DNA from: Acidobacteriaceae bacterium
GTDB lineage: Bacteria; Acidobacteriota; Terriglobia; Bryobacterales; Bryobacteraceae
Length of the DNA stretch: 64,000 nucleotides
Direction of reading: 5' to 3'
NCBI GenBank assembly: GCA_019244055.1
Contig: JAFATG010000253.1
Span: forward strand, 1-64,000
Part shown: positions 54,952 to 64,000 of the stretch, piece after piece
Layout: each line of letters begins with the position of its first letter
Numbering within the stretch: position 1 is the first letter of the stretch
Notes under the pieces: generated by a model
What the model was told of the DNA's origin: nothing
The model's input: the letters and a program-made list of their open reading frames with translations, nothing else
Database searches by the model: none
Position numbers and translations under genes: made by a program

Positions 54952-55648
54952 CCCGGCACGCGCCTCGGCGATGCTGCGCGCCATGGAAGATGCCGGTCGG
55001 TTCAATTGCTGGATGGCAGACACCATCAGACCATTCCTCGGAGACGAGGTGCTAGAGATTGGAGCCGGTATCGGTAATTTGACCCGGCTCCTTTGCCCGG
55101 CTCGCAGACGCTATATCGTCACCGACATCGATCCGGATTACCTGGATCACCTGCGATCAGAATTGCAGGCCTTCCCGAATGTCGAAACCGCCACGTGCGA
55201 TTTGCAAGACAGCGACGATTTCGCACCATTCCGCGCATCCGTGGACACGGTTGTTTGCCTGAACGTCCTGGAGCACATTGAGGACGACCGGCATGGGCTT
55301 CGCAACATTTACGAGTCCCTTCGCCCCGCCGGGCGTGCAATCGTGCTGGTTCCGCAAGGGGCTGCCGCGTTCGGAACAATTGACGAGGTACTCGGCCACT
55401 GCCGGCGTTATTCGCGAGCAGAACTCCAGAAGAAGATGCAAGCGACCGGCTTTCGTATGGAACGGATGCTCGAATTCAATCGCATCACGTATCCCACTTG
55501 GATTGTGAACGGGAGAGTCTTCCGAAGGCGGACGCTGAGCCGCTTCCAATTACAAACATTTGATCTTCTTGTTCCATTGTGGCGTCGCATCGATCCGTTC
55601 CTACCCTGGCCTCCAACATCTCTGATTGGCGTCGGGCGAAAGATATGA
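54932..55648 (+). CDS. Class I SAM-dependent methyltransferase
   Basis: About 238 residues from ATG 54932 (12 fewer than the longest frame). Core: FLGDEVLEIGAGIGNLTRLLC (SAM loop), YIVTDIDPDYLDHL, TATCDL, TVVCLNVLEHIEDDRHGLRNIYESLRPAGRAIVLVP (motif II/III). Methyltransf_25-type, often acting on sugars, lipids or quinones. It overlaps the GT-C gene upstream, so it is probably part of the same glycan-modification operon. Confidence 0.88.
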   Translation: MKPNNVDPARASAMLRAMEDAGRFNCWMADTIRPFLGDEVLEIGAGIGNLTRLLCPARRRYIVTDIDPDYLDHLRSELQAFPNVETATCDLQDSDDFAPFRASVDTVVCLNVLEHIEDDRHGLRNIYESLRPAGRAIVLVPQGAAAFGTIDEVLGHCRRYSRAELQKKMQATGFRMERMLEFNRITYPTWIVNGRVFRRRTLSRFQLQTFDLLVPLWRRIDPFLPWPPTSLIGVGRKI

Positions 55649-55682
55649 ATGCGCTCCCTCCCGCAGCTATCTAATAAAAGAC

Positions 55683-56327
55683 ATGGCGCGAGATCTGAAG
55701 ACAACGGCGGCACCGTGGGTACCTGAAGCCCACAAGCTTCCTCTCTTACGAGAAGCGGCGCCGTCGTGTAGAGGATGTGATTTGTACCAGCATGCAACCC
55801 AGGTGGTTTTCGGGGAGGGTCCTTCTGATGCCAAAGTGGTAATGGTCGGTGAACAACCGGGTGACGAGGAGGACCGGAAGGGACATCCTTTTGTGGGTCC
55901 CGCGGGGCGGCTCTTAAGTAGAGCGATGCACGACGCCAGTTTGGATCGCGAGAAGGTATATGTGACAAACGCGGTCAAACATTTCAAGTTTCTGGAGCGC
56001 GGCAAACGCCGGATACACGCCAAACCGAGCGGCATGGAGATCTCTGCCTGCAAGCCTTGGCTCGAGGCCGAATTGGATGCAATCGAGCCGGAGCTGATTG
56101 TTTGTCTTGGCGCGACTGCCGCGCAGTCCTTGATGGGCGGCACGTTCCGTATTACAGCTCAACGCGGAAAGTTCTTTCCGCATCCCTGGGCGAAGCAGAT
56201 CGTAGCGACTATCCACCCCTCGGCCATTCTGCGGATGCCGGAGCGTTACGACGAAGAATACGCGTTATTCGTGAAAGATCTGGAATTGATTGCGGCGCAT
56301 TTGAGGGAATTGGAGCGAGCGAGTTGA
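55683..56327 (+). CDS. UdgX-type uracil-DNA glycosylase
   Basis: 214 residues from ATG 55683. Family-4-like iron-sulfur UDG: VVMVGEQPGDEEDRKGHPFVGPAGRLL (residues 53-78), Cys30/Cys33 in SCRGCDLY plus Cys123 and Cys141 as 4Fe-4S ligands, and the UdgX insertion KRRIHAKP at 108-115, whose His112 forms a covalent bond with the abasic sugar after uracil removal. In UdgX homologues this traps the enzyme on DNA, so it acts as a uracil-binding suicide-type protein. The closing IVATIHPSAILR motif is also present. Confidence 0.9.
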   Translation: MARDLKTTAAPWVPEAHKLPLLREAAPSCRGCDLYQHATQVVFGEGPSDAKVVMVGEQPGDEEDRKGHPFVGPAGRLLSRAMHDASLDREKVYVTNAVKHFKFLERGKRRIHAKPSGMEISACKPWLEAELDAIEPELIVCLGATAAQSLMGGTFRITAQRGKFFPHPWAKQIVATIHPSAILRMPERYDEEYALFVKDLELIAAHLRELERAS

Positions 56328-56335
56328 TCAGTCCG

Positions 56336-57154
56336 TCAGTTCAGTCCAGCTTTCCACTTTTCGATCAGTAACAACTGCTTTTCGACCTGCTCCCGCTCAG
56401 GAGTATTGGGCTCGAGCCGGAGATATTTTTCCAGATCGGCCTTCGCCGCGCGGTGGTTTTGCTGCCGGAGGTGAACCACGGCGCGGTGCCGGTACTCCTC
56501 GGCGTACTCCGGCATGGCGTCAATCAGCAAGTCGAGCACCTGCCGGGCCTTCTCGAACGCCTCTCCTCGCAAGTAGATCGCTTTCAGATTACTGAGCATT
56601 CGGACCAGGATCTGGCGTTTTGTTACAGGCGCAAGTACGGCCGGATTCGCCCGCAGGTCCACGCCAGCGGTTTGCTTCGCCAGCGCGCAGCAATCCGCGA
56701 AGGACAGAATGCGGCCGCTATGAAATGGATCCACCCAGTAACGCGCCTGCTTATCTTCGTAGGCGACGATGAAATGACCAGGGAGGCCGACGCCGTAAAC
56801 CACACGGCGCAGCCGGCGCGCTACTTCGATGTAAACGATCGATAGCGAAATGGGAATACCCAGTCGCCTCATCAGCACGGAATTCAGGCAACTATTCCGG
56901 GGATCGTAGTAATCCTCCTCATTTCCGCGGAACTGCAGCACCTCAAATAGCAATTCGTTGGTGGCTTTGATGAAGTCCAGGCCGCTTGCATTCTCGGTCA
57001 GTTGAGAGCCGATCTGCTCTGCAAGATTATCCAGCCGGAACGTGGCCGCTGGGATATCCAGGCCAGGGAATTCGATGCTTGCCAGCTCGAGCGCCGCTAC
57101 ATCCAGGGTGACTGTCGAGCGTTCATCGCGGAGGGCTTCGAGCAACCTCTGCAC
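56336..57154 (-). CDS. SirB1-family protein (transglutaminase-like plus TPR)
   Basis: 272 residues. A transglutaminase-like core: LFEVLQFRGNEEDYYDPRNSCLNSVLMRRLGIPISLSIVYIEVARRL (Cys in NSCLN), VYGVGLPGHFIVAY (His), YWVDPFHSG (Asp), then a TPR-like C-terminus (FEKARQVLDLLIDAMPEYAEEYRHRAVVHLRQQNHRAAKADLEKYLRLEP). The catalytic triad residues appear intact. The role is unclear, related to cell-wall or protein quality functions. It converges on udgX with 8 bases between stops. Confidence 0.9.
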   Translation of the reverse strand: MQRLLEALRDERSTVTLDVAALELASIEFPGLDIPAATFRLDNLAEQIGSQLTENASGLDFIKATNELLFEVLQFRGNEEDYYDPRNSCLNSVLMRRLGIPISLSIVYIEVARRLRRVVYGVGLPGHFIVAYEDKQARYWVDPFHSGRILSFADCCALAKQTAGVDLRANPAVLAPVTKRQILVRMLSNLKAIYLRGEAFEKARQVLDLLIDAMPEYAEEYRHRAVVHLRQQNHRAAKADLEKYLRLEPNTPEREQVEKQLLLIEKWKAGLN

Positions 57155-57267
57155 GCGGATTAGATTATCACCTTTGGGGCTGACGGAACAGTAACGAAAC
57201 TTTGCGATTCACCATGTATAAAACGGCTGGCCGCAGCTAGTAGGGTTTGCGAGCTAAAGCGGTCCTA

Positions 57268-58197
57268 CTATGCCCCGATCCTGAACATCTTCTGACCGTT
57301 CTCCCACGTGATCTGACGGAAAAGGGCTGGCGAAGTGATCCCCTGCAGTAAACCGAGCGTTTCTCGTGCTACGCATTTTCCTGCCAACCGGCTGGCTTCC
57401 GGATTTCGGCCCTGCGAAATTCCTGCCCCTTTTCCATCGGTGCAACTGCAGTCGCTTCCGAAAATCAATTTCGTCCGATGGCGAATGATGAACTCGCGAG
57501 AGAAATCCTGGTCCCGTGAGAGAGCATTGTTTCCCGAGTTCGCAGACATGTCGGCGTAAAGATTCGCGTAGTCCGACAGAAATTTGTCTGTTAGCCCACC
57601 CGGCTTCACGGGTCCGGATGGATAGCCGCGATCCGTGGGCACGTCCGCGCTGATGTGAGCCCAAAACAGGTCGCCGTGTCCAATGAATTTGGTTTTCGGA
57701 TAGGCTCGAAGTACTTTGTCGAATTCCGGGTATCCGGTATTGTACGGGAGTTCGCCGGGAAAATGCGGGAAGTTCTGGATGTGCATCATCACTGGAACGT
57801 TCATTTCTGCGCAGATTTCGTAAACACGGCGCATCTCCGGCGAATCCAGTGCAAGGTGATATTTCAGTTCGCCGACACTTACGGCTCCTTCCTCAATCGC
57901 TTTGCGAATGATTTGGTCAGCGTTCGGCTGGGCGGGATCAGTAGCTACGGACCGGACAAAAACTCCGGGCCGTTTGGCCATCTCGTCCTTCGCCTTGTCC
58001 TCGTCAGTCGCCCGAGTGAGGAGAACGGCATTGGTCACGCCGCAGCCTTGCATATGCGTGAAGCACGCATCGGGATCCTGACGCAAATGGAGGTGAGTAT
58101 CTAATACCGGGCCACCCCAATCCGGCGCCGATTGTGAAAAGCTCCCGCCGACCGTCATAGTGGAAAGTGACAGCTTCAAAAACGTCCTTCGTTCCAT
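57268..58197 (-). CDS. Tat-exported amidohydrolase
   Basis: 309 residues. Signal ERRTFLKLSLSTMTVGGSFS with the RR motif. Metal-dependent TIM-barrel of the amidohydrolase-2 group: DTHLHLRQDPD (HxH), MMHIQNFPH, FIGHGDLFW and FGSDCSCTDG (Asp). The active metal sites look complete. It acts in the periplasm on an unknown C-N or C-C bond. Divergent from the alpha-galactosidase gene (50 bases between starts); the pair may share a promoter and a carbohydrate-related role. Confidence 0.88.
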   Translation of the reverse strand: MERRTFLKLSLSTMTVGGSFSQSAPDWGGPVLDTHLHLRQDPDACFTHMQGCGVTNAVLLTRATDEDKAKDEMAKRPGVFVRSVATDPAQPNADQIIRKAIEEGAVSVGELKYHLALDSPEMRRVYEICAEMNVPVMMHIQNFPHFPGELPYNTGYPEFDKVLRAYPKTKFIGHGDLFWAHISADVPTDRGYPSGPVKPGGLTDKFLSDYANLYADMSANSGNNALSRDQDFSREFIIRHRTKLIFGSDCSCTDGKGAGISQGRNPEASRLAGKCVARETLGLLQGITSPALFRQITWENGQKMFRIGA

Positions 58198-58247
58198 TCA
58201 AATCCTCACGAAAATAATATGGCAACCGCCGGATAGAATGGCACCAA

Positions 58248-60284
58248 ATGACAAAGAGGTGGTTCGGCTTCATCGCGGCAGCCGTGACGTGCGGCCACTT
58301 GGGCATGGCTCAGGTGGCTGTCGTCGAAGGCAAGAACATACGAATCGAGTTCGACGGCAAAATGCATTCCCGAGTCATAGCCATCTTCGATGGGCGCCAG
58401 TATATCGTCGGCGCATTCACGCCTTCGGAGACTGTTCAGCTCTCGAATGCGAACATTTCGGATTTCTCGATCGCCTCACGTAAGCGCGAACCTGTTCAGG
58501 ACCAGTTGGGCCCCGGATCACGTACGGTAATCACCGGCACTGCGGGATCCTTGAAGAAAGTTGAAGCTATTACCATCTACGATGCGTTCCCGCGCATGGC
58601 ATTTCTTGAGGTGGAATACACGAACACGGGAAAGGACGATCTGCAGATAACCGGCTGGATAAACCAACGCTACTCCATTTCTTCCGACGGCGCCGCGGAG
58701 CAGCCTGCGTTCTGGTCGTATCAAAGCGGCTCGTATGAAAAGCGTCCTGACTGGGTGCTTCCTCTCACGCCGGGCTTTAAGCAAGAAAATTTCATGGGCA
58801 TGAACGCATCCGATTACGGCGGCGGCACACCGGTGGTGGATGTCTCGCGACGCGACGTGGGGCTGGCCGTAGGTCACCTGGAACGCGCTCCGAAACTGGT
58901 CTCGCTCCCAGTGACAATGCCCGATGCAAGCCACACGAGTGTAGCGGTGGAATACAGACACGGTCATGTTCTCAAACCGGGTGAAACGATGAAGACCTTT
59001 CGAACCTTCGTCGCGGTTCATCATGGCGATTATTTCCGGGCCTTGCGCGACTATCGCGATGCGATGAAGGCGCGGTGGAGCGTGCGTTTCGATGCTGCAC
59101 CCGACAGCGCATTTGGTCCTGTCTGGTGCGCCTGGGGTTATGGCCGGAAGATGACCGAGAACCAGCTTTTTGGGACTCTGCCGGTGGTCAAGAAGCTGGG
59201 ATTCACCTGGGTCACGCTTGATGACGGCTGGCAAACGGCGCAAGGCGACTGGTTGCCGAACCCGCAAAAATATCCACGTGGCGATGCCGACATCCGCGCG
59301 ATGGTGGACAAAATTCATGCCGAAGGTTTTAAGGCCCAATTGTGGTGGGCGCCACTGGCTGCCGATCCGGGTTCGGAACTGGTGCGCAAACATCCGGAGA
59401 TGCTGCTGTTGAATGCCGATGGCGCCAAACAGAAGATCTCTTACTGGAACTCGTGGTATTTGTGCCCGGCAGATCCGGCGGTCGTTGAATACCACAAAGC
59501 GATCGTGGTGAAAATGATTCGCGACTGGGGATTCGATGGGTTGAAGCTGGATGGCCAGTTCATGAACGGCGCGCCGCCGTGTTATAACCCGGCACACCAC
59601 CACTCGCGGCCTGAGGAATCAGTGGAAGCCATGCCTCAGTTTTTCCGCGTTCTTTATGAAACAGCGCGCCAGATTAAGCCGGACGTGCTGGTGGAGTTCT
59701 GCCCTTGCGGCACGGGATATAACTTCTTCACGCTGCCATTCATGAATATGACTGTCGCTTCGGACCCCGAATCTGCCTGGCAGGTGCGGCTGAAAGGAAA
59801 GACGCTGAAAGCGCTGGAAGGCGACCGAATGGCCTACTTTGGCGATCACGTGGATATGGTGAAGGATGACCTGGCGTCCACCGTGGGAATCGGCGGGGTC
59901 GTGGGGACAGACTTCCGCTGGCCCGTTGGAGCCGGATCGTCGAGAGAGGGGAAGGATCTGACCCCAGCCCGCGAGCAACTCTTTGCGAAATGGATCGGGA
60001 TCTACAAAGAGAAGATGCTGTCGCGCGGAGAGTACCTGGGGACCCTCTATGACATCGGCTTTGATAAGCCGGAGACTCACGCGATCAGCAAAGACGGCAA
60101 CATGTATTACGCGTTCTATGCGCCGCAGTGGAACGGGAAGGTGGAGTTGCGAGGTTTGGAAGCGCGGACTTACTGGGTAACGGATTACGTGAATGCCCGG
60201 GACCTTGGTACGATTCAGGGTCCGGCAGCGACGCTTGATGTGCAATTTGAGAAGTATTTGCTGATCGAAGCGAAGCCGCAATAA
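58248..60284 (+). CDS. Exported alpha-galactosidase-like GH36/clan-D hydrolase
   Basis: 678 residues with a signal peptide (WFGFIAAAVTCGHLGMA). Residues 25-300 are a beta-sandwich; the TIM barrel has FTWVTLDDGWQTAQGDW, WDFGLKLDGQF-like FDGLKLDGQF with nucleophile Asp435, and VEFCPCGTGYNFF. The acid/base residue would be in ASDPE near 505. GH36/GH27-type enzymes remove alpha-galactosyl or related residues from oligosaccharides. C-terminal beta domain closes with YLLIEAKP. A Tat-type gene remnant follows after 16 bases. Confidence 0.9.
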   Translation: MTKRWFGFIAAAVTCGHLGMAQVAVVEGKNIRIEFDGKMHSRVIAIFDGRQYIVGAFTPSETVQLSNANISDFSIASRKREPVQDQLGPGSRTVITGTAGSLKKVEAITIYDAFPRMAFLEVEYTNTGKDDLQITGWINQRYSISSDGAAEQPAFWSYQSGSYEKRPDWVLPLTPGFKQENFMGMNASDYGGGTPVVDVSRRDVGLAVGHLERAPKLVSLPVTMPDASHTSVAVEYRHGHVLKPGETMKTFRTFVAVHHGDYFRALRDYRDAMKARWSVRFDAAPDSAFGPVWCAWGYGRKMTENQLFGTLPVVKKLGFTWVTLDDGWQTAQGDWLPNPQKYPRGDADIRAMVDKIHAEGFKAQLWWAPLAADPGSELVRKHPEMLLLNADGAKQKISYWNSWYLCPADPAVVEYHKAIVVKMIRDWGFDGLKLDGQFMNGAPPCYNPAHHHSRPEESVEAMPQFFRVLYETARQIKPDVLVEFCPCGTGYNFFTLPFMNMTVASDPESAWQVRLKGKTLKALEGDRMAYFGDHVDMVKDDLASTVGIGGVVGTDFRWPVGAGSSREGKDLTPAREQLFAKWIGIYKEKMLSRGEYLGTLYDIGFDKPETHAISKDGNMYYAFYAPQWNGKVELRGLEARTYWVTDYVNARDLGTIQGPAATLDVQFEKYLLIEAKPQ

Positions 60285-60299
60285 CGAACGGAGGAAAGC

Positions 60300-60587
60300 T
60301 TGAATCGACGCGGATTTCTGCACCTACTGGGCGGCGCCGGATCGGCTGCGACGCTTGCTCCCGGTGCCCCGCAGGCCGCGATCCCGGAGCACAACTGGGA
60401 GAAATATGACTTCGGCGCCGGGCCGCCCGTCAGCGATCGGCTGTACAAGGCCCGTTCCCACAATACTCCGCTGATGCCCTGGTTCCCGGCAGCGATGTAG
60501 TAATGGTCACCACGCCGTCGACGGACATCGTTCCCAATTACGGCATGGGTCTTCTTGTCTATGTTTCGGGCGATACCGGACCGTCGA
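60300..60587 (+). pseudogene. Truncated Tat-signal protein remnant
   Basis: TTG 60300 behind GAGGAAAG starts NRRGFLHLLGGAGSAATLAPG, a Tat signal. It reads HNWEKYDFGAGPPVSDRLYK to about 60480, then a frame shift gives PGSDVVMVTTPSTDIVPNYGMGLLVYVSGDTGP up to about 60587, where homology stops at the end of the convergent DUF4139 gene. Only the first ~95 residues remain of what is probably a large secreted enzyme. It lies downstream of the alpha-galactosidase gene and was likely in its operon. Confidence 0.65.
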
Positions 60588-62178
60588 TGTTCTGCCTTAG
60601 GCGGCTCTGATCTTCGCTCAGATCCTTGATTTGCGATATAGTTTCGCGGAGCGCGTCGCCGGTTTGGGCAATCTGCCGCTTTAAATCGAGTACGGCTTGC
60701 AGTTGCTTGCGGCCTTGCTGGTCCAGATCTTTGTTTACGACCACCTCAGCAAGGAAATCCGGGGTCGAGCTGAGGACCTCGGTCATGTTTAAGAACGTAC
60801 TCTCTTGCTCCACTTTCAACTGTTGAGAGCCGTTAGCGTTGAGCTTCACTTCGAAACGGTAACCGCTGGTGGTGCGCTCTGAGGGCTTGGGAGAGAGGAC
60901 GTTGTACTGGCTGATCCCCTCCTGCTGAAGGATCAGCGTCTTCGGCTTGGCGTCGACATTGCGAATCGTGTAAGTCCGGGTCTGATCTTGGGAGTAGTGC
61001 AGCCGCAGTGTGCCGTTCGAAACGTGAATCTCGCGGAGTTGTTGCTGGGCGGTGTCGAACGCCGTTGTGATCCGGGTGCCGTAATCTACTGCGTAGCCGA
61101 TCAGGCGCTTGTCGCCGGCTTTCAGGGTTTCAAATAGCGCTTCTCCCGCGTACGCGCCGCCATCGTACACAGTAATTGGGCCGCCGTCCAGTGTCTTGAC
61201 AGTGTCGTTGGTGATCTCGGCCGCATTCACCGGGTGCTCACCGTCTCCTTCCGTGTAGATCAGCAGTTTACGGGCGGCGATTTTGTCCTGTAAGAATGGG
61301 AGCATGGCGGACTGATTTTTCTTGATCGTCACCGGTGTGGCAAAGTTGTACTCGAAGAGTTCGCCGAGCGTGCCACCGGTGGCGCCTTCGACTGAGCTGG
61401 TGGCCTGCACTTCGGCTTGCGGAGCAGTTAGCATCGAAAAACCTTTGTTTAGACACACCGCCTGCGACTCCCCGTGCTGCTGCGCCCGGTCCGTAGCCGT
61501 CTCCGCTGCCACTTCCAATGGCAGCTCGAGCTTGATCCTGCAGCTCGCCGTTCACAGTGCCGCCATAGACGACCGGGCCAGCTGGTCGCGCGATTTCGCC
61601 TGTGCGACGGTCTGGAGATACTGCTTGAGCTGCTCTTCGAGCCGGGTATCAAGGAAGTGGAGCGAGCTGACCGCACCTAGATCGTAGTTCGCCAGGTCGC
61701 CGGAATCGAGCAGCAACGTGATTTGCTCGCGTACTACGCGCTTATCGGCGTCACTGTCAATCTGGACTGAACGCGCCGCCATAATGGAGCCCGAGGCGGT
61801 GCGCTCTCCAATGTTCAGTTCGATACGAGTGCCCTTCAGATTGTCGAGAAACGTGCTGAGTGGTTCCTGATTTCCGATTTGGAATGGATAGTGATCGAGG
61901 CGTTGATCAAGTGTTTCGTTTGAGTCATAGCGAATGGCGGAGATAAGGCCACCGGAGCTATCGCTGACGGTGAGCGACTTCAAGATGTCGTTCATTCCGG
62001 CGTTCTTGAAATCGAGCCGCGCTTCTTCGGGCGCCGGACCTTCACGCAGGAAATAGGCGCTGCCGTGTTTACAAAGCACGATTCTCTTGATCGGGATGTC
62101 TACCGCCGATAGCGGAGTTTCAGAAAAAAGGGCAATGATAGCGAGGGTGCTAATGCGCCTCCACAGCACGGCGTGCAT
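60559..62178 (-). pseudogene. DUF4139-family protein, frameshifted and truncated
   Basis: The N-terminal part (62178-61552) has a signal peptide (STLAIIALFSETPLSAV) and KRIVLCKHGSAYFLREGPAPEEARLDFKNAGMNDILKSLTVSDSSGG, matching the N-terminus of DUF4139 proteins. It ends prematurely at AARSSMAAL; the next frame resumes NGELQDQA, and the C-terminal part (from about 61480) reads GGTLGELFEYNFATPVTIKKNQSAMLPFLQDKIAARKLLIYTEGDGEHPVNAAE...RTYTIRNVDAKPKTL. The middle of the family (about 200 residues) is missing, and the 3' end stops at RLRQNID beside the convergent remnant. Confidence 0.75.
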
Positions 62179-62271
62179 ACTCGGGATTTCCTTTTTTGAG
62201 TCCTGAGTGTTTAGAAGTAAGTAGCTGAAAGAAGGTTCCCGATATGAGCGTGCGCTGCTGGGCGGTTAGGT

Positions 62272-63987
62272 CTAGACCTTCACGTTCAGTTTTTTGACTT
62301 GATCCGCGATGTATTCCGACGTTCGCCATCCGAGAGCGCTGATCGTTAGCGTCGGATTCTTATCGGCATTGCTCACGAATGGTGCGGCATCCGTGATGAA
62401 TAAGTTTTTGCAGTCCCAGGCCTGGCAATACTGGTTCAACACCGAAGTCTTCGGGTCATCGCCCATTCTGGCGGCGCCGACTTCGTGAATGATGGAGCCG
62501 CCCGGCGCGATTCCCCAATTCTGCGAAGCATCCGATTTGCTCAAAACCTCGCCTCCCGCCGCCTTGATGATCTCCTGAAATGTTTCCTGCATGTGCTTAG
62601 CCTGCAGAATTTCGTCCTGGCTCCATTTGAAATGAAATCGCAAAACGGGAATGCCCCATTCGTCGACGGTCTCCGGATCTATTTCGCAATAGCTGTCCTT
62701 ATTCGGAATCATTTCGCCGCGCCCGGAGAAATAGATTTCAATGCCGTACAACTTCCGGAGATTGCGCTTGAGTTCCAGGCCGTAACCGCCGCCCAGATAT
62801 TGCTCGGCGGCGCCGCCGAAGACTCCCGCATCGGGTTGCGAGCGCCCCCCGCCGAACTCGATATGATATCCGCGCGCGAATGGCAGCTTGCCGGCTTTCT
62901 GCTCCTTATACAGCCACCACGGCATATAAAGGTGCATGCCGCCGACGCCGTCCTCATTCTGAGGCGGGAGATCTTGCAGAATCGGGAGATACCCACCGAC
63001 ATCCGAGCCAACCGTATCCATCAAGTAGCGGCCGACGAGACCGGAGGAGTTCGCGACTCCATTCCGGAAGTGACTGCTTTTCGAGTTCAGCAGAATGCGC
63101 GCGGTTTCGCAGCAGCTTGCGGCGAGCACGATGATTTTGGCTTTCACCGTGATATCGCGCCGGGTCTTCTTGTCGATATAGGACACGCCGGTCGCCAGCC
63201 CGTCGCTGCCGACCGTGACTTCGCGGGCCATGGCTCCGGTGCGGACTTCGAGATTGCCGGTTTTCATCGCCGGGAAAATATGCACGCCCGGCGAATTGAA
63301 ATTCGCATTCACACCACAAGGCCGGCCGCACTGCGCGCAGTAATGACAGGAGGGCCGCCCATTCAAAGGACGGGTTAAAATTGCCAGCCGCGAGGGTATA
63401 CAGGGAATCTTGAGCTTCTGACTTCCCATCTGAACGATTCGCTCGTATGCGCGCGGCGCTGGAGCGGGAAGGAACTTCCCGTCGGGAGTATTTTCGAGAC
63501 CCTCTTGCGATCCAAAGACGCCGATCAATTCTTCTGCTTTGTCGTAATACGGCGCGAGATCGTCATAGGTGATCGGCCAATCAAAACCTTTGCCGTCGCG
63601 GCTGTAGGGTTTGAAATCGTACGGACCCATGCGCAGCGAGATCCGCCCGTAGTGGTTGGTTCGGCCACCAAGCATGCGCGCGCGCCACCACCACCAATCC
63701 GTCCCGGGCGCGTTGGTGTAGGGTTCGCCGTTGACGCGCCATCCGCCGTCGAGTGTGGCATCGAAGTAACCGAACGGCTTCTCCTTTGTCGCGGCCGCGC
63801 GGTGCGGGGCGTTATAGGGCCAGGAGAACATGGTCGACTGCTTGCGGTAATCGAACCACTCTCCAGCCTCGAGCAGGCAAATCTTCGCTCCTGCGAGCGC
63901 GAGAACATGAGCCGCTACTCCGCCGCCGGCCCCTGAGCCGACGATCACCACATCATAGGTCTTCGCGGATTCGCCTGCCTGAGCCAT
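62272..63987 (-). CDS. GMC-family FAD-dependent oxidoreductase
   Basis: 571 residues. FAD loop VVIVGSGAGGGVAAHVLALAG (13-33), LLEAGEW, the GMC middle section LGGRTNHYGRISLR, and the C-terminal active-site end HEVGAARMGDDPKTSVLNQYCQAWDCKNLFITDAAPFVSNADKNPTLTISAL with the conserved His/Asn pair. A signal peptide is not seen; many acidobacterial members pair with a Tat-exported small subunit, which is absent here. It oxidises an alcohol or sugar substrate. It starts 13 bases from the window edge. Confidence 0.93.
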   Translation of the reverse strand: MAQAGESAKTYDVVIVGSGAGGGVAAHVLALAGAKICLLEAGEWFDYRKQSTMFSWPYNAPHRAAATKEKPFGYFDATLDGGWRVNGEPYTNAPGTDWWWWRARMLGGRTNHYGRISLRMGPYDFKPYSRDGKGFDWPITYDDLAPYYDKAEELIGVFGSQEGLENTPDGKFLPAPAPRAYERIVQMGSQKLKIPCIPSRLAILTRPLNGRPSCHYCAQCGRPCGVNANFNSPGVHIFPAMKTGNLEVRTGAMAREVTVGSDGLATGVSYIDKKTRRDITVKAKIIVLAASCCETARILLNSKSSHFRNGVANSSGLVGRYLMDTVGSDVGGYLPILQDLPPQNEDGVGGMHLYMPWWLYKEQKAGKLPFARGYHIEFGGGRSQPDAGVFGGAAEQYLGGGYGLELKRNLRKLYGIEIYFSGRGEMIPNKDSYCEIDPETVDEWGIPVLRFHFKWSQDEILQAKHMQETFQEIIKAAGGEVLSKSDASQNWGIAPGGSIIHEVGAARMGDDPKTSVLNQYCQAWDCKNLFITDAAPFVSNADKNPTLTISALGWRTSEYIADQVKKLNVKV

Positions 63988-64000
63988 CCTCTGTACTGTA

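Noticed and set aside
58518-59603. Minus-strand frame of 361 codons opposite the alpha-galactosidase
   Set aside because: No motif, Arg/His-rich shadow of a clear GH36 gene.

Overview
The window looks like a chromosome segment from an Acidobacteriota bacterium close to Candidatus Solibacter / Bryobacterales. This rests on family memory plus what is visible: an M56 (BlaR1-type) protease fused to a Solibacter-type TIGR03435 domain behind a BlaI repressor, a gene of the STGPxTxEGK family that I recall as common in acidobacteria, many secreted hydrolases and oxidoreductases, a DUF3500-HupE pair, a Gram-negative envelope (TolC, Kdo hydroxylase, porin-like protein), and a high-GC, densely packed layout. 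Housekeeping anchors are ksgA, gltX, secA and one tRNA-Thr(UGU).

Layout: 0.2-2.4 kb secreted PI-PLC-like protein with tectonin-like repeats; 2.5-6.6 kb a decayed strip (adhesin-domain remnant, XRE regulator with a tiny membrane partner, a sulfite-dehydrogenase pair with two frameshifts, an STGP-family gene with a frameshift behind a dispersed leader repeat); 6.7-14.8 kb SDR, DUF155-like protein, a double-GT2 glycosyltransferase, ksgA, gltX and a carbamoyltransferase; 14.9-19.5 kb a wrecked M1 aminopeptidase, a TolC protein, an alpha/beta hydrolase and an unknown exported protein; 19.6-23.9 kb an AraC regulator followed by gene debris, in which a PepSY-TM gene is split by about 1.5 kb carrying an AbiJ-NTD4 (abortive-infection) gene and an integrase stub; 23.9-34.4 kb DUF3500-HupE, aldo/keto reductase, a two-subunit molybdenum hydroxylase, DinB, a methyltransferase, an M61 peptidase and VapBC; 34.5-39.5 kb VOC-PP2C phosphatase, the BlaI/M56/TlpA operon with a perfect palindromic operator, and Kdo hydroxylase; 39.6-45.5 kb secA, an anchored protein and an ABC exporter with a structured leader; 45.8-51.1 kb a second leader-repeat copy, a coiled-coil gene, the tRNA, and a five-gene minus-strand operon (OmpR regulator, lone receiver, porin-like protein, cupredoxin, histidine kinase); 51.5-55.6 kb two tandem GT-C-like membrane proteins and a methyltransferase; 55.7-64 kb UdgX, SirB1, amidohydrolase, alpha-galactosidase, two gene remnants fused at a deletion scar, and a GMC oxidoreductase.

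The main theme is a core of intact operons broken by degraded accessory genes. The most system-like items are the AbiJ-NTD4/integrase insertion, the cupredoxin-porin two-component operon, the BlaI/M56-TIGR03435/TlpA operon, and the dispersed promoter-like leader repeat found near STGP-family and coiled-coil genes. All domain calls come from reading motifs; no database search was run.
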